Below are positions 34,985 to 45,830 of a stretch of DNA of 64,000 nucleotides, in pieces. The position numbers and the translations under genes were made by a program. The number at the start of each line of letters is the position of its first letter. Within the stretch, counting starts at the first letter, position 1. The stretch lies in assembly GCF_015207505.1 (NCBI RefSeq), contig NZ_JADEWT010000021.1:1-64000 (forward strand). Reading direction: 5' to 3'. The stretch comes from Tychonema sp. LEGE 06208 (GTDB lineage: Bacteria > Cyanobacteriota > Cyanobacteriia > Cyanobacteriales > Microcoleaceae). Under the pieces are notes generated by a model that saw only the letters and a list, made by a program, of their open reading frames with translations, had not been told where the DNA came from and ran no database searches.

Positions 34985-35875
34985 ATGAACCGTTTTCGTA
35001 CAGCCTGCACCACCCCTGGAGAATTTATAATTACCGCCGAAGTTGCCCCGCCAAAAGGCGGCGATATGACTCACACGATCGCAATGGCTGAACTTCTAAA
35101 AAACAGAGTTCACGCTATTAATATCACAGACGGCAGCCGCGCAGTGCTGCGAATGTGCCCGCTAGCAGTTTCCGCGATTCTATTGCAGCACGGCATTGAG
35201 CCGATTTGTCAAGTTGCTTGTCGCGATCGCAATCAAATAGGCCTGCAAGCCGATCTCATGGGAGCCCACGCTTTAGGCATCCATAATATCTTGGCACTCA
35301 CAGGCGATCCAGTCAAAGCCGGCGACCATCCAAAAGCCAAAAGTGTATTCGATTTAGAATCAGTGCGGCTGCTGCAAGTCATTCAAAAAATGAACGGCGG
35401 CAAAGACTGGAATGACAAAGCTTTAACAGACGGAATTACCGATTTATTTGTCGGTGCCGCTGTCGATCCGCAATCCCCCAGTTGGTCTGGTTTGCAAAGT
35501 CGATTCGAGAAAAAAGTAGAAGCCGGAGCACAGTTTTTTCAGAGCCAATTAATTACAGACTTTGAAGTTTTTGATAAGTTTATGCACCACATTGCTGCTG
35601 GCTCCAACAAACCAATTTTAGCAGGAATATTTTTGTTTAAATCAGCTAAAAATGCTGAATTTATTAAAAAATACGTGCCGGGAGTTCACATCCCGCAAGA
35701 GACGATCGATCGTTTGGCAAAATCCCCAGCACCTTTGCAGGAAGGCATAAAAATTGCGGCCGAACAAGTCAAGCTAGCGCGGCAATTGTGTCAAGGAGTT
35801 CACCTGATGGCAGTGAAGCGAGAAGATTTGATTCCTCAAATTTTGGATTTGGCGGGAATCGAGCCGCTGAGTTAA
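34985..35875 (+). CDS. Methylenetetrahydrofolate reductase-family protein
   Basis: The 296-residue protein is a flavin TIM barrel of the MetF family, which reduces methylene-THF to methyl-THF for methionine synthesis. Recognised pieces are [62 protein letters not shown] and [16 protein letters not shown]. It is the divergent form common in cyanobacteria. The true start is the ATG at 34985. An upstream in-frame start would add 68 residues of pure QLPTANC repeats encoded by the heptamer array. The enzyme's activity is inferred from the family. Confidence 0.85.
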   Translation: MNRFRTACTTPGEFIITAEVAPPKGGDMTHTIAMAELLKNRVHAINITDGSRAVLRMCPLAVSAILLQHGIEPICQVACRDRNQIGLQADLMGAHALGIHNILALTGDPVKAGDHPKAKSVFDLESVRLLQVIQKMNGGKDWNDKALTDGITDLFVGAAVDPQSPSWSGLQSRFEKKVEAGAQFFQSQLITDFEVFDKFMHHIAAGSNKPILAGIFLFKSAKNAEFIKKYVPGVHIPQETIDRLAKSPAPLQEGIKIAAEQVKLARQLCQGVHLMAVKREDLIPQILDLAGIEPLS

Positions 35876-35915
35876 CATTGAGTTATTGCTAACATTTTAA
35901 ATCCACAGGACAGTC

Positions 35916-36512
35916 ATGGTTCAAACTATAGACAATCCCACAATTTCTCCCACAGCCGAGCAGCATTTCACTTGGCGCGGTTTGAATTGGCAGCAGTTTA
36001 AAGCAATTCAATCCAGCTTTGAAAATGTGCCAGGAGTTCGATTATTTTATTGTGATGGAGTTTTAGAAATTGTGGGTACTGGAAGATTACACGAAGAGAT
36101 TCGGTGTCTGATTGCCTTGCTAATGGGACAGTTCTTTATACAAAGAAGAATTGTATTTTTTCCGAGCGGTGCTTACAGTCAGATTGTTGAGGGTCAAGTG
36201 GAGTATCAGGCAGATTTATCTTATTGTATCGGGAATAAAAAAGATGTTCCCGATCTGTGTATTGAGGTAGTTGTTACTAGCGGTAGTCCGATTAAACTTC
36301 AGAAGTATCGGCTGATGGGTGTGCCGGAAGTCTGGTTTTGGGAAGACGGCACGCTAAAGATTTACCATTTGCGAGAACAGGGTTATGAGCAAATTACAAA
36401 CAGCGAATTGCTGCCTGAGTTAGACTTGTCTTTGCTCAAACGCTGCATTTTGTTTGCTTCGCCTTTGGATGGACTGGAAGAGTTTGGTAGAGGTATTAAT
36501 AGCAATGACTAA
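35916..36512 (+). CDS. Uma2-family (DUF820) putative nuclease
   Basis: The 198-residue protein belongs to the Uma2 family, a PD-(D/E)XK-fold group hugely expanded in cyanobacteria. Visible core pieces are YCDGVLEIVGTG, QADLSYCIGNKKDVPDLCIE with the acidic residues, VVVTSGSPIKLQKYRLMGVPEVWFW and a C-terminal helix. The Lys in KLQKY and the Asp/Glu in PDLCIEV would form the nuclease-like site. The cellular role is unknown. The last codons overlap the start of the DUF4139 gene by 8 bases, so the pair is probably co-translated. AGGA lies 6 bases before the ATG. Confidence 0.88.
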   Translation: MVQTIDNPTISPTAEQHFTWRGLNWQQFKAIQSSFENVPGVRLFYCDGVLEIVGTGRLHEEIRCLIALLMGQFFIQRRIVFFPSGAYSQIVEGQVEYQADLSYCIGNKKDVPDLCIEVVVTSGSPIKLQKYRLMGVPEVWFWEDGTLKIYHLREQGYEQITNSELLPELDLSLLKRCILFASPLDGLEEFGRGINSND

Positions 36513-38178
36513 TTCAGATTTACTCGATCGCGATAATATCAAAATAGTAGAGTCGCAAATTTCTGAAGTTACAGTTTATACCGATCGCGCCCTGATCGCC
36601 CGCCGCGGCACAGTAGCCCTGATGGGAAACGAGCGCGAATTGACCATCGCCTCTCTCCCCACAACCCTCGAAACAGAGTCAGTCAGGGCCACCGGTGCGG
36701 GTACAGTCGCCGTGCGATTGCTGGGAGTACGCACCGAAACAGTGTTTAGCAGCGAACCTACGGGCGATCGCATCGCCGAATTAACCCACCAAATCCAAGA
36801 ATTAGAAACCCAAAAACGCGCCATACAAGACCAAATCGCCGCCCGAAAAATTCAACTCAACTTTGTCGAGAATTTAAGCGCAAAAAGCGTGGGTTCCTTT
36901 GCCAGCAGCATCTCCAAGCAACAGATTGGTTTGAACGAAGTCGGCGAATTGCTCAATTTTTTAGGCAGTAATTATAAAAAGTACATAAGTGCGATCGCCC
37001 AACACGAAAGACAGCAGCAGGAATTAGACAAGCAAATAGAAGCCTTACGCCAGCAGTTGCGCCAACTACAAACTCCCCATTCCCAACAAAGTTTTAACAT
37101 CATTGTGGCGATCGAACCCAGCGGCAGCGGCAATTTTGAACTAGAAGTTTCCTATGTAGTAATGGGAGCCCGTTGGACACCCCTTTACGACTTGCGAGTC
37201 AACACCACCAACAACCAAATCAATCTCAACTACCTAGCCGAAGTCAATCAAAATACAGGCGAAGATTGGACGGGAGTAGCACTGACTTTATCCACAGCAA
37301 AACCCGGATTGGGAACTTTGCCGCCAAAACTCCAACCCTGGTTTATCGATATTGTTCGCCCAAAATCTGCTCAAAGCCAAGGCTTTCCCAGAGCGCAGAT
37401 GAAACGAAGTGTGAAACCAGAAACGTCAGCAGTGTATGACAATTTCATGGAATCTGAGATGGAAGACGAGGAGCAATTAGACATGATGGCTGTTGGTGGC
37501 AGCGCTCCCGCGCCCGAACCCATAGCAGCTCAAACCGCCACAGCAAGAGTATCTAAAGAAGGCAGTACCGTCTCATTTCAAGTAGGAGAAAATACCAATA
37601 TTCCCAGCGACGGCACACCCCACAAAGTCACTATTTTCAGCGAAAATTATCCCTCCAAACTTCAATACATAGCCGTTCCGCGTTTAGTCAGCTTTGCTTA
37701 TTTGCAAGCAATTGTCACCAATCCAATGACAAGTGCAACTCTCCTGCCCGGTAAAGCAAATATTTTTCGCGACAACACTTTTGTAGGTACTTTACAGTTA
37801 GACAATATTTCTCCCGGTGAAGAAGTCAAGCTTAATTTAGGAATAGATGAAGGATTAAAAATCGAGCGGGAATTAGTGGAAAGACAAGTAGATAAAAAAC
37901 TGATTGGCAATCAGCGCCGCACAAGTTACGCCTATCGGTTAATTGTGACCAATTTGCAGCAACTGCCTGTAAACTTGACCTTGAAAGAGCAACTACCAGT
38001 CAGTCGCAACGAGCAAATAAAAGTGCGGTTGAGTGTCACAAATCCCAAGATAGAAGCAGGTGAAATGGGAATGTTGGAATGGATAATGTCTCTACCGCCT
38101 CAAGCCAAACAAGAGTTAGATTACCAGTTTGTTGTCGAACATTCTCCTGAGTTAACAGTCATGGGTTTAGATATTTAA
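36505..38178 (+). CDS. DUF4139 / MuiA-family protein
   Basis: The 557-residue protein starts at the ATG at 36505, overlapping the Uma2 stop. The N-terminal DUF4140-type part (ISEVTVYTDRALIARRGTV) leads into a long coiled coil (about 95-195, rich in Gln and Lys). Then comes the DUF4139 region with SYVVMGARWTPLYDLRVN, LSTAKPGLG, and a C-terminal KLIGNQRRTSYAYRLIVTN segment. No signal peptide is visible. MuiA was linked to suppression of mucoidy, but the molecular function of the family is unknown. An acidic Met-rich patch lies near 315-335. Confidence 0.87.
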   Translation: MTNSDLLDRDNIKIVESQISEVTVYTDRALIARRGTVALMGNERELTIASLPTTLETESVRATGAGTVAVRLLGVRTETVFSSEPTGDRIAELTHQIQELETQKRAIQDQIAARKIQLNFVENLSAKSVGSFASSISKQQIGLNEVGELLNFLGSNYKKYISAIAQHERQQQELDKQIEALRQQLRQLQTPHSQQSFNIIVAIEPSGSGNFELEVSYVVMGARWTPLYDLRVNTTNNQINLNYLAEVNQNTGEDWTGVALTLSTAKPGLGTLPPKLQPWFIDIVRPKSAQSQGFPRAQMKRSVKPETSAVYDNFMESEMEDEEQLDMMAVGGSAPAPEPIAAQTATARVSKEGSTVSFQVGENTNIPSDGTPHKVTIFSENYPSKLQYIAVPRLVSFAYLQAIVTNPMTSATLLPGKANIFRDNTFVGTLQLDNISPGEEVKLNLGIDEGLKIERELVERQVDKKLIGNQRRTSYAYRLIVTNLQQLPVNLTLKEQLPVSRNEQIKVRLSVTNPKIEAGEMGMLEWIMSLPPQAKQELDYQFVVEHSPELTVMGLDI

Positions 38179-38483
38179 TTAGGATTTACACTCTTAATCT
38201 GTAACGCCAGCTACAGCTTATACTAATTATGAAAAATATTGCTACATAGAAATTATAGGCAATCGTATGTAGGGAAACGGCACTGCCGTGTCCGGCGGGG
38301 GGTTGTGCAAATCAAAGATAATTTGTATAAAATTGGTAATTGTAGCAAGACTATTTCCAATTGGTATTACTTATCAAAAATTTGACGATCTGACTATCAA
38401 CAAAAAACCAGGATTAATTACAACTGGCGAACAGTCCTGTATAACGGTATAATTCCCCCTTCCTCGAAAAACGCCCCGATTTT
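38179..38483. other. Gene-free spacer
   Basis: No gene is visible between these convergent genes. A short AACGGCACTGCCGTGTCC palindrome near 38277-38294 (GGCACTGCC core) is of a type common in cyanobacterial spacers. Confidence 0.5.
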
Positions 38484-39854
38484 TCAACAATTTGTACTCC
38501 AGCGATCGCGCCCCTGTTGTTTAGCATCGTACAAAGCTTTGTCTGCATAGGCTACCAGTGTCTCTGGTTGAACTTCCAGCCTTGGTATGAGTGAGGAAAT
38601 ACCCAAACTAACTGTGACGATTTCCTTCACGTCAGACTGTGCATGGGGAATCGCCAGATTGTGAATTTCTTGCTGAATGTTTTGTGCCACCTTAATCCCT
38701 CCTTCTAAATCCGTATTCGGGAGGAGTGTCACAAATTCTTCGCCACCGTAACGCGCTGCTAAATCGGTGGGACGAATGACTACTTTTTGTAATATTTGCC
38801 CTATTCTAATTAAGCAATCATCGCCAGCCAGATGACCGTAGTAGTCGTTGTAGGATTTGAATTTATCAACGTCCAATAAAATTAGAGAAAGTGGCTGATT
38901 TTCTCGCGCTAGGCGTTGCCATTCACTTTGAAGGCGATTGTTGAAACAGCGACGGTTAGCCACCTGAGTCAAACCATCTAGATTGGCCAGTTCTTCTAAT
39001 TTTTGATTGGCATCTTGCAGAGCCAATTCAATTTGTTTGCGGGCGGTAATATCACGGATAGTAACGGAAAAACCATCTCCTAGCTTGACTGCTACGAAGT
39101 GAAACCAGCAAGATTTTCCTGATTCATAGTAAAAATCCTGTTCTAAAGATTCCCCCATCTCGACAATATTAACGAAGCCATTAAATAGTTCTGGATCAAT
39201 CTTACTCAAAAACTTTTTTAGTACCAATTTGCCAATCATCTCTTCACGACTGCGTTTAAAAGCTCTAGCAGTCACGGGGTTGACGAGTAAACACCGAAAA
39301 TCCTCAATCTCCCCTGTTTCGGTATTACGAACAGCCTGCATTGCCGCAATACCATCAAGGGAACTATTCAAAACACTAGCAAGTAAAGCCCTCGATTGAT
39401 AAAGTACCTCTTCTGTTTCCCGGCGCTTAATATTTTCTTTTTCCAGAAGCTGTTGCTGGCGTTGAATGGTTAACTGATTTTCCAGACGCGCCACGACTTC
39501 TTCGATTTGAAATGGTTTGGTAATGTAGTCTATAGCCCCTAACTCAAAGGCGGTTACTTTGTCGAAGACATCATCTAAAGCACTAATGAAAATCACTGGA
39601 ATGTGGCTAAAGTCTGCATCAGCTTTGAGAGTTCTACAGACTTGATAACCATCCATTTCGGGCATCTTAACATCTAAAAGTATTACATCTGGTCGCTTTA
39701 CATTCACGGTTTTTAGTGCCATCCGCCCGCTGGTGACGCTGCGAACAGTGTAGCCGAGTTTGAGGAGTGCATTGCTTAGTAATTGTAGATTTTCTAGAAG
39801 ATCGTCTACAATTAGAATATTACCTTTATTTTCGATGCCAGAATTAAGATTCAT
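38484..39854 (-). CDS. Response regulator with PAS and GGDEF domains (diguanylate cyclase)
   Basis: The 456-residue protein should make cyclic di-GMP under phosphorelay control. The receiver (about 12-128) has VDDLLEN, the acceptor Asp in [14 protein letters not shown] and Lys in ITKPFQ. A coiled linker and a PAS domain (about 150-275) follow. The GGDEF domain (about 290-450) has the intact active site RYGGEEF and an inhibitory I-site RPTD five residues upstream. There is no EAL domain. The gene overlaps the upstream hybrid kinase by 11 bases, so kinase and cyclase are probably a cognate pair. Confidence 0.94.
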   Translation of the reverse strand: MNLNSGIENKGNILIVDDLLENLQLLSNALLKLGYTVRSVTSGRMALKTVNVKRPDVILLDVKMPEMDGYQVCRTLKADADFSHIPVIFISALDDVFDKVTAFELGAIDYITKPFQIEEVVARLENQLTIQRQQQLLEKENIKRRETEEVLYQSRALLASVLNSSLDGIAAMQAVRNTETGEIEDFRCLLVNPVTARAFKRSREEMIGKLVLKKFLSKIDPELFNGFVNIVEMGESLEQDFYYESGKSCWFHFVAVKLGDGFSVTIRDITARKQIELALQDANQKLEELANLDGLTQVANRRCFNNRLQSEWQRLARENQPLSLILLDVDKFKSYNDYYGHLAGDDCLIRIGQILQKVVIRPTDLAARYGGEEFVTLLPNTDLEGGIKVAQNIQQEIHNLAIPHAQSDVKEIVTVSLGISSLIPRLEVQPETLVAYADKALYDAKQQGRDRWSTNC

Positions 39855-42306
39855 TGCTTATCAGAGGTTCTACTAAATCAAGAATCTGCTCAAATTTAAA
39901 TTGAATGGCAATTTTTGTCAGGGATTTTATCAAACGAGTTTCTGTTTGGGGAATTTCTCCTACGACTTGTAACACGAGGTTGGTATTTGCCTCAAGTGCG
40001 GCTGCGTATAGTTGACTAATCCATTCTTGAGTCATACAGGTTAAATCTTCCGATGTCAATGGGCTTTTTTCTGTATCATCAAAAACTGGAGATATTGTTT
40101 CTGCATAGATATATTTGACTCCCAAATGCTTAGCTAGTGTCTCAAAAATACTGTGTTCAACGAAGGGTTTGCGAAGGAAGTCATCACAACCGGCTGAAAG
40201 CACGATCGCCCTTTCTTCTTCCAAAACACTCGCTGTTAACGCGATTATAGCTGTAGCATTGCCTTTGGTGGTAGATTTGATGTATTTTGTCGCTTCGTAG
40301 CCATCCATCACTGGCATCCTCATGTCCATCCAGATCAGGTGAGGTTCCCATTCATCCCAAATTGCGATCGCCTCTTGTCCGTTACTAGCTTCTTTCACCT
40401 CAAATCCCAAGGGACTGAGCAACTTAATTAGTAATTGTCGATTAATATATTGATCATCGACTGTGAGAATTTTGTAGCTAAGTTGACCGGGAGCAAGTGC
40501 TAGCACTCTGGGATATTCTCCTGTAATCTTGCTGTTGGTTTTTTCGCCCAATTTTACCTGAATATAGAATGAGAAAGTTGTACCTTTTCCTAATTCACTT
40601 TTTACCGAAATATCTCCCCCCATCAATTGCACAAATTTTCGGCTGATTGCTAAACCTAAACCCGTTCCTTCCTGCATTTCTTTTCCGGCTTGGGCTTGAC
40701 TAAAAACATCAAATAGTTTTGGCAGTTCTGCGGCTGCAATACCCACCCCAGTATCGCGCACCCGAAAATGAATCTGAAAAACATCTGTGGTTTCTTGTTC
40801 TCCCTGAAAAACATTGAGAGTAATGTTACCCTCTGAGGTAAATTTGATAGCATTGCTGAGTAAATTAATTAAAACCTGACGCAGTTTTAGTTCATCGGTA
40901 CAGATATAGCGGGCGACATTTTCGGTACGCTGAAAAATCATCTTCAATCCAGCATTAGTTGCGCGCAAATGCAGCATATCTTCTAAATCATTTAGCAATA
41001 TATGTAGGTCAAAGTCTGTAAGATTAAGGGTGGTTTTACCTGCTTCGATTTTTGATAAATCGAGTACATTATTAATCAGCGTTAAGAGATAATCACCACT
41101 GCGATAGATAATTCCGGCATTCTCGTATTGTTCGGGGGGCATATTTGTGGCGCGTACCATCAATTGCGAAAAGCCGAGAATAGCATTGAGGGGCGATCGC
41201 AATTCGTGGCTCATATTGGCAATAAATGTACTTTTAGCTTGATTAGCGGCTTCTGCTTTCACTGCCAACTCTCGGGAAATCTTCTCACTTTCCTGCAAAG
41301 CCATAGTACGCTGAATCACTCTTTCTTCTAATTCCGCATTAGCTTGTTGTAATTTCAAAGCCGCTTGACGATTTTCCGAAACAATCGCAGATGTCACCAT
41401 CGTCGTAAGGGAAAGTACCCCCACAAATAAAAGTAGTAACAAAAGGGAATTACGAGCCAATGCCGCCTTATAAAAAATACCAATTTTATAAGCCGTAGTG
41501 ATAAAAGCCATACTACAAATGGCGGTGACTAAAATAGTAGTAACTTTCTGACTAAAACGAAAAACAGACCATAAGAGAGGGGGTAAAAGTAAATATTCTA
41601 CAGGTTGACTCTCAAATAAGGAAAATTTAATGACTATTCCCAAAAGAATAGCAATAATCAGAAATTCTCCACTAACCCAAGACTGCGGGGCATAAAATTT
41701 CTGTTTTTTTAAACAACAAATTAATAAAAAAGGGGTAAAAAGTAAGATGCCTATACTATCACCAATCCACCAACCAGTGAAAGTTTTTATAAAGTCAGAC
41801 AGGGGGACAAGTTTCTGATAAGTGAATGAACAAGTCCCGATCAAAGCGTTGGGTAAACTAACTCCTAAAAAACTAACGGCGATAAAAATTACTACATGAT
41901 TGACTTCATTAAAAGGAAATTTTGTGCGAGTTAACCGTCGAATCACAAATACTGCCAATAAATTCCAAATCGTTACACTAATAGTATTGAAAACATTACT
42001 CCATAATAAGCTTGGGGATATCGGCCACATGATTAAGGTCGCAATAAATTGACCCATAAAGATACCTAACCAACGAGAATAACCCCACTCCAATAAAGTG
42101 GCGAACATCCATCCTGTTCCGGGCCAAACGGGTGAAAGATATGGTGGAATAATCGTAATACTGGATATTTTATGATTATTCGTGAGCAGCCAACAAATCA
42201 AAGGATAAACAATGGAAATAATCAGAACTTGAAGCCACCAGTGGGGATTTTTTATTTCTAAGCCGAGATTATTTAAGAGGTTAAAAAAATGTTTTTTTGC
42301 GCTCAT
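39844..42306 (-). CDS. MASE1 hybrid histidine kinase
   Basis: The 820-residue protein has a MASE1 membrane sensor of about eight helices (about 20-310), starting with [17 protein letters not shown] coiled coil and the kinase core follow, with H box [15 protein letters not shown] (His367), N box NLLSNAIKF and G boxes DTGVGI and [10 protein letters not shown] receiver (about 600-720) has [10 protein letters not shown], acceptor Asp in [14 protein letters not shown] and Lys in LRKPF. The C-terminal tail of about 90 residues is helical (SEQ near the end: [11 protein letters not shown]) and may be an output or Hpt-like piece without an obvious His motif. It overlaps the GGDEF gene, so the pair probably forms one pathway. 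Confidence 0.93.
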   Translation of the reverse strand: MSAKKHFFNLLNNLGLEIKNPHWWLQVLIISIVYPLICWLLTNNHKISSITIIPPYLSPVWPGTGWMFATLLEWGYSRWLGIFMGQFIATLIMWPISPSLLWSNVFNTISVTIWNLLAVFVIRRLTRTKFPFNEVNHVVIFIAVSFLGVSLPNALIGTCSFTYQKLVPLSDFIKTFTGWWIGDSIGILLFTPFLLICCLKKQKFYAPQSWVSGEFLIIAILLGIVIKFSLFESQPVEYLLLPPLLWSVFRFSQKVTTILVTAICSMAFITTAYKIGIFYKAALARNSLLLLLLFVGVLSLTTMVTSAIVSENRQAALKLQQANAELEERVIQRTMALQESEKISRELAVKAEAANQAKSTFIANMSHELRSPLNAILGFSQLMVRATNMPPEQYENAGIIYRSGDYLLTLINNVLDLSKIEAGKTTLNLTDFDLHILLNDLEDMLHLRATNAGLKMIFQRTENVARYICTDELKLRQVLINLLSNAIKFTSEGNITLNVFQGEQETTDVFQIHFRVRDTGVGIAAAELPKLFDVFSQAQAGKEMQEGTGLGLAISRKFVQLMGGDISVKSELGKGTTFSFYIQVKLGEKTNSKITGEYPRVLALAPGQLSYKILTVDDQYINRQLLIKLLSPLGFEVKEASNGQEAIAIWDEWEPHLIWMDMRMPVMDGYEATKYIKSTTKGNATAIIALTASVLEEERAIVLSAGCDDFLRKPFVEHSIFETLAKHLGVKYIYAETISPVFDDTEKSPLTSEDLTCMTQEWISQLYAAALEANTNLVLQVVGEIPQTETRLIKSLTKIAIQFKFEQILDLVEPLISNES

Positions 42307-42349
42307 TTTTTAGGTATTAACTTGCTTCACAAAAACTGTCAACTATCAA

Positions 42350-42770
42350 TTAGGAACCATTAAAGGTTCTATCAAATCAAGAATTTGCTCAGATTGAAAT
42401 TGACGTGTTAATTGAGTCAGGCTTTTGATTGAAAATAGTTAAGTTTCAGGAATTTATTGAATAACTTTCATCACCTTTTATGTGTTGGCTTCTAACACAA
42501 CTTCAGATCAGCTTATCATCCATTCATGGCGCTGTAAAACGCAACTATGTAAACGACTGTCAACTATCAAAATACCAAAAAATCAGCACTAGGAGAGGCT
42601 GTTTACATACAGTTATATCGTTCAGTTTAAGCCCGCCGACCTACTTACTTTAAATGTTTCTGATGTTAATTCTGCTTGCGTTAGACGATCGCCATTATGA
42701 GATTGCATTTCCTCATAAATATATTTTACCCCTATCAGCATCAGCTTACAACAAAGCAAGATTTTTGAAT
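42350..42770 (-). pseudogene. Decayed copy of the hybrid kinase C-terminal tail
   Basis: Minus-strand translation in broken frames gives FQSEQILDLIEPLMV near 42360-42410, matching [15 protein letters not shown] at the end of the intact kinase. VVLEANT falls near 42485-42510. LGVKYIYEEMQ and LTSE fall near 42660-42735, matching LGVKYIYAE and LTSEDL. Stops and shifts interrupt all of it. The remnant lies just upstream of the intact kinase, so an ancestral tandem pair has lost one member. The 42307-42851 spacer holds nothing else. A plus-strand frame at 42654 has no family features. Confidence 0.7.
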
Positions 42771-42851
42771 CCCAGCAAGTGCAAGGCAATTTCAATCGCA
42801 CTCAAAGAGGCGATCGCACAACTGGGAATCCCATACTTAGCTTGCAAAAAT

Positions 42852-43343
42852 TTACCGATAATTTGTAAACTGCAAAGCCATCGGATAATCTTCTTGCTTC
42901 AAGCGTTGAATTACCAACTGCAAATCATCTTTATCCTTGGCAGAAACGCGCACTGCATCACCTTGAATTGAGCCTTGAATCTTTTTAAACTCATCTCGAA
43001 TTAATTTAGTGATTTTTTTGGCAATTTCCTGGTCAATCCCTTTTTTTAGTTTGATTTCTTGACGGACGCGGCTGCCGCTAGCCGGATCAATTTTGCCGTA
43101 ATCAAAAATTTTCAGAGATAAATTCCGCTTGGCAGCTTTTGTTTGCAAAACAGTGTGAATTGCATCGAGAGTAAATTCGCTGTCGGTGTTGACAACTATC
43201 GATTCTGCGCCCAATTCGACGGTGGTTTTGGTATCTTTCAAGTCGTAGCGGCTTTGAATTTCCCGCACTGTTTGGTCAACAGCGTTAACTACTTCTTGCC
43301 GATCGAAATCGCTGACAATATCAAAGGAATAACTAGCAGCCAT
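42852..43343 (-). CDS. YajQ-family nucleotide-binding protein
   Basis: The 163-residue protein is a typical YajQ (DUF520) protein. It begins with [20 protein letters not shown] and contains [34 protein letters not shown] and [16 protein letters not shown]. Some YajQ proteins bind cyclic di-GMP and act with transcription factors. It lies near a diguanylate cyclase on the same strand, separated by a pseudogene and another gene, so a link is possible but unproven. Confidence 0.94.
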   Translation of the reverse strand: MAASYSFDIVSDFDRQEVVNAVDQTVREIQSRYDLKDTKTTVELGAESIVVNTDSEFTLDAIHTVLQTKAAKRNLSLKIFDYGKIDPASGSRVRQEIKLKKGIDQEIAKKITKLIRDEFKKIQGSIQGDAVRVSAKDKDDLQLVIQRLKQEDYPMALQFTNYR

Positions 43344-43357
43344 AAATTAATATTTGG

Positions 43358-43571
43358 TAATGGGCATTGGGCCTTGGGCATTGGGCCTTGGGCATTGTTA
43401 GCTGTTGACTGTTGACTGTTGACTGTTGACTGTTGAGTGTTGACTGTTAACTACTGCCAACTAGCAACTGCCAACTAGCAACTAGCAACTGCCAACAGTC
43501 AACTAGCAACTAGCAACTGCCAACTGACTACTGACTAATGACTAATGACTAATGACTAATGACTGCTGACT
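43358..43571. repeat. Mixed heptamer arrays
   Basis: Successive runs of GGGCATT, (GACTGTT)n, (CAACTAG/CAACTGC)n and (GACTAAT)n fill the spacer between yajQ and the MAPEG gene. Heptamer types change abruptly along it. Confidence 0.92.
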
Positions 43572-43572
43572 A

Positions 43573-43989
43573 TTAATTAACAGCCATCAAACTGAAATAG
43601 AATAAAGTAACTGTGCAGGAAGAACTAATCGCAAACATGAGCGATCGCCCCAGAGGCACATTCAGAATATAGAAAACGGAAAATAACAAGCGGGCGATCG
43701 TAAAAGCGATCGCAGCCAAACCCGCCGCCTCCGAATCTACCCCCGTCACAAAAGCCATCAAAGCCGCCGCCGAAAACAGCATAAACGTCTCAAACGAATT
43801 TTGGTGGGCCCAAGTTGCCCGCTGAGCGTAATCCGGCAACCTCTCAAACATAGCGCGCGGCGCTGCTTGGTCGTAGCCTAGCTGCAAGCGGGCGAGGGCA
43901 ACCACCAAAAACGGTGCATAAACCAGCGCCGCTGCAGCAGCAATACAATCAAGCAGAATAACCGACACAGGCAATCCCAACAGCATCAT
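43573..43989 (-). CDS. MAPEG-family membrane protein
   Basis: The 138-residue protein has four hydrophobic helices and the family segment RATWAHQNSFETFMLFSAAAL. MAPEG proteins include glutathione transferases and many bacterial members of unknown role. The Arg, His, Asn and Glu of the motif are kept. It starts with two ATGs at 43989. The gap to the upstream DprA-like gene is only 12 bases, so they may be co-transcribed, although no functional link is known. Confidence 0.85.
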   Translation of the reverse strand: MMLLGLPVSVILLDCIAAAAALVYAPFLVVALARLQLGYDQAAPRAMFERLPDYAQRATWAHQNSFETFMLFSAAALMAFVTGVDSEAAGLAAIAFTIARLLFSVFYILNVPLGRSLMFAISSSCTVTLFYFSLMAVN

Positions 43990-44001
43990 CCGCCTCGCAT
44001 T

Positions 44002-44505
44002 TCAATCAAAATAGAACAGAGTAACCACCTTGCGCTGTTCTTCCGCGTCTTGGCAAGTTTTCAGCAAAGTGTGGCTTTCGTGAAAAGCAAAACAGATCAG
44101 TTGCTGACAGCGAGAAATGATCTCCTGATTGCACATGGCGCTTGCTTCCGGGAGAGACAAACTGTCATTTTTGGGATTTTCTACCAAATGTATGACTTGT
44201 TCGAGCTGATCGCGGGACTCCCGCGGCTGGCGGCTCATACTTTGTGGCAAAATCACCGTCAGCAGATTAGGATCTGCCTGCATTGCCCCCCGAATCGCGG
44301 CAGAATTAGTGCCTGTAGCGCCTGATGTGATGAGCTGATTGCCTCCCAGAACTAAGGCGTAGCTCAGCATCTCAATTAGCTGCTGGTGGGTAATAGGAAC
44401 GTGACGAGAACCCAAAAGAGCAATCCGCTTGGAGCTGGTTTGCTGGATCGCCGCAAGTTCTTGTAAAAAATCATCAACTCTGGGTAGCTCAATTGATTGA
44501 CTCAA
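44002..44505 (-). CDS. DprA-like recombination mediator-family protein
   Basis: The roughly 167-residue protein has a Rossmann-like core: KRIALLGSRHVPITHQQLIE, then GGNQLITSGATGTNSAAIRG, which matches the nucleotide-fold signature of DprA/Smf proteins. Then comes TVILPQSMSRQP and a Cys-containing QQLICFAFHES strand. It lacks the winged helix of full DprA. Cyanobacteria commonly carry this short form. I place the start at the TTG at 44505, giving (M)SQSIELPRVDDFL, which fits the family. The open frame continues upstream to 44643 without a better start. A role in transformation is inference. Confidence 0.7.
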   Translation of the reverse strand: MSQSIELPRVDDFLQELAAIQQTSSKRIALLGSRHVPITHQQLIEMLSYALVLGGNQLITSGATGTNSAAIRGAMQADPNLLTVILPQSMSRQPRESRDQLEQVIHLVENPKNDSLSLPEASAMCNQEIISRCQQLICFAFHESHTLLKTCQDAEEQRKVVTLFYFD

Positions 44506-44756
44506 AGAATTTATTAAATTAAATAAAACTACGTTGTGGATTTTAGCAGACTCCCCAGCAATTGCCGCCAAAAACCAGTTAAAAATTGCACATTTACAAG
44601 ATTTGACTGGGGGATGGCGAGATTTGAGGGAGCCATAAGGCATTGGGCAGCCGTAGCTGAAGGTAGAATTCCTGAAAAATTGAGAATTTAAGAATTTTCC
44701 ATTTTTATTTTTTAATTCAAAAAAAAATTCTGCCTTCTTACACTCCGGCGGCCTGC

Positions 44757-45830
44757 TTAATGGACTTTCGCTCCCAAACCCAAGGATGCGATCGTGCTGT
44801 CCCAGTCAAAGTGTTCTGCCATTAGCTGAGTAACGCATTCCACCTTGATCCGTTCGTGCAGGCGCACGCTGCCAAAGGTGCTGTCGATAATTTCTACCGT
44901 GGTTAGGGTATCCAAATCTACAGACAAAACTGGAATTTCCATTTCTTCTGCTCTGCCGATTACCAGGGGAGAAGGAGGCAAGTGGCCTGTGAGAATTAAG
45001 CACTGAGTTGAGCTTTCCAGGGCCGCGAGTTGAATGTCGGTGCGATCGCCCCCGGTGACTACCGCCATATTTCTCGCTTTGCGGAAATACTTCATCGCCG
45101 AGCTAACATTCATCGCGCCAATTGTCAAGGTTTCCACCATCAAATCCAAACGGTCTGGACGGCAGAGCACTTCGGCTTTCAATTGGTGCACCAATTCTTT
45201 GACGCTGACACTCCGCAGCAAAGCGCTTCTCGGCAGCATTCCCAAAACTGGAATACCCGCAGCCTCCAAGAAAGGCCGCACTGTCGTCGCGATCGATTCG
45301 AGTTTGTCCGAGGGCACGTCGTTGAGGACAACGCCAGCCAAGCGCGAACCTAAACGCCGTTTAGCCGACAGCAAATCGTCTATATAAAGATCGATCGGGC
45401 GCGTCACCAACAGCACAGAGGCATCAACCGCCTCAGCTACTTGAGGCAAAGACAAGTCAAACAGACTGCCTTCCTCCAAATTAGCCGGGCCTTCTAACAG
45501 TACCAAGTCTGCCTTGGGGCCTTGCAAATATTGCGCCAGAGAGAGCCGGTAGTCAGTCTTGTCTTCTCCCCGCAAACGCTTGTGAACCGTCTCCTCGTCC
45601 AAAGACAGCAGTGTTGAGGGCATCTGACTTTCTGAGAGTTTCAGCGTCTCCACCGCGAACCGCACGTCTTCCTCCTCGGTTCCAGCTCCCTCCGAGCTGA
45701 AACAGGTTCCCAGAGGCTTGCCGTAGGCGACGGAGAGTCCTTTTGCCGGGAGTGCGAGTGCCATCCCTAGGGCGATCGCGGACTTACCGCTGTAAGCTTT
45801 TGTCGAACCGATCAGTAAATATTTAGTCAA
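44757..45830 (-). CDS. Phosphotransacetylase N-domain-like protein (BioD-like + DRTGG)
   Basis: The roughly 357-residue protein resembles the N-terminal regulatory half of long phosphotransacetylases but lacks the catalytic domain. The P-loop-like N-domain has LIGSTKAYSGKSAIALGMALA and VLLEGPANLEEGS, as in dethiobiotin synthetase folds. The C-terminal DRTGG domain has VVTGGDRTDIQLAALESS. It may be a sensor or regulator. I place the start at the TTG at 45830, because AGGAGAGAAGG lies about 10 bases upstream. A TTG at 45854 would lie before that site. Confidence 0.82.
   Translation of the reverse strand: MTKYLLIGSTKAYSGKSAIALGMALALPAKGLSVAYGKPLGTCFSSEGAGTEEEDVRFAVETLKLSESQMPSTLLSLDEETVHKRLRGEDKTDYRLSLAQYLQGPKADLVLLEGPANLEEGSLFDLSLPQVAEAVDASVLLVTRPIDLYIDDLLSAKRRLGSRLAGVVLNDVPSDKLESIATTVRPFLEAAGIPVLGMLPRSALLRSVSVKELVHQLKAEVLCRPDRLDLMVETLTIGAMNVSSAMKYFRKARNMAVVTGGDRTDIQLAALESSTQCLILTGHLPPSPLVIGRAEEMEIPVLSVDLDTLTTVEIIDSTFGSVRLHERIKVECVTQLMAEHFDWDSTIASLGLGAKVH

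Noticed and set aside
42654-42971. Plus-strand frame of 105 codons
   Set aside because: It overlaps yajQ, and its minus strand carries the kinase-tail remnant, which explains the sequence better.
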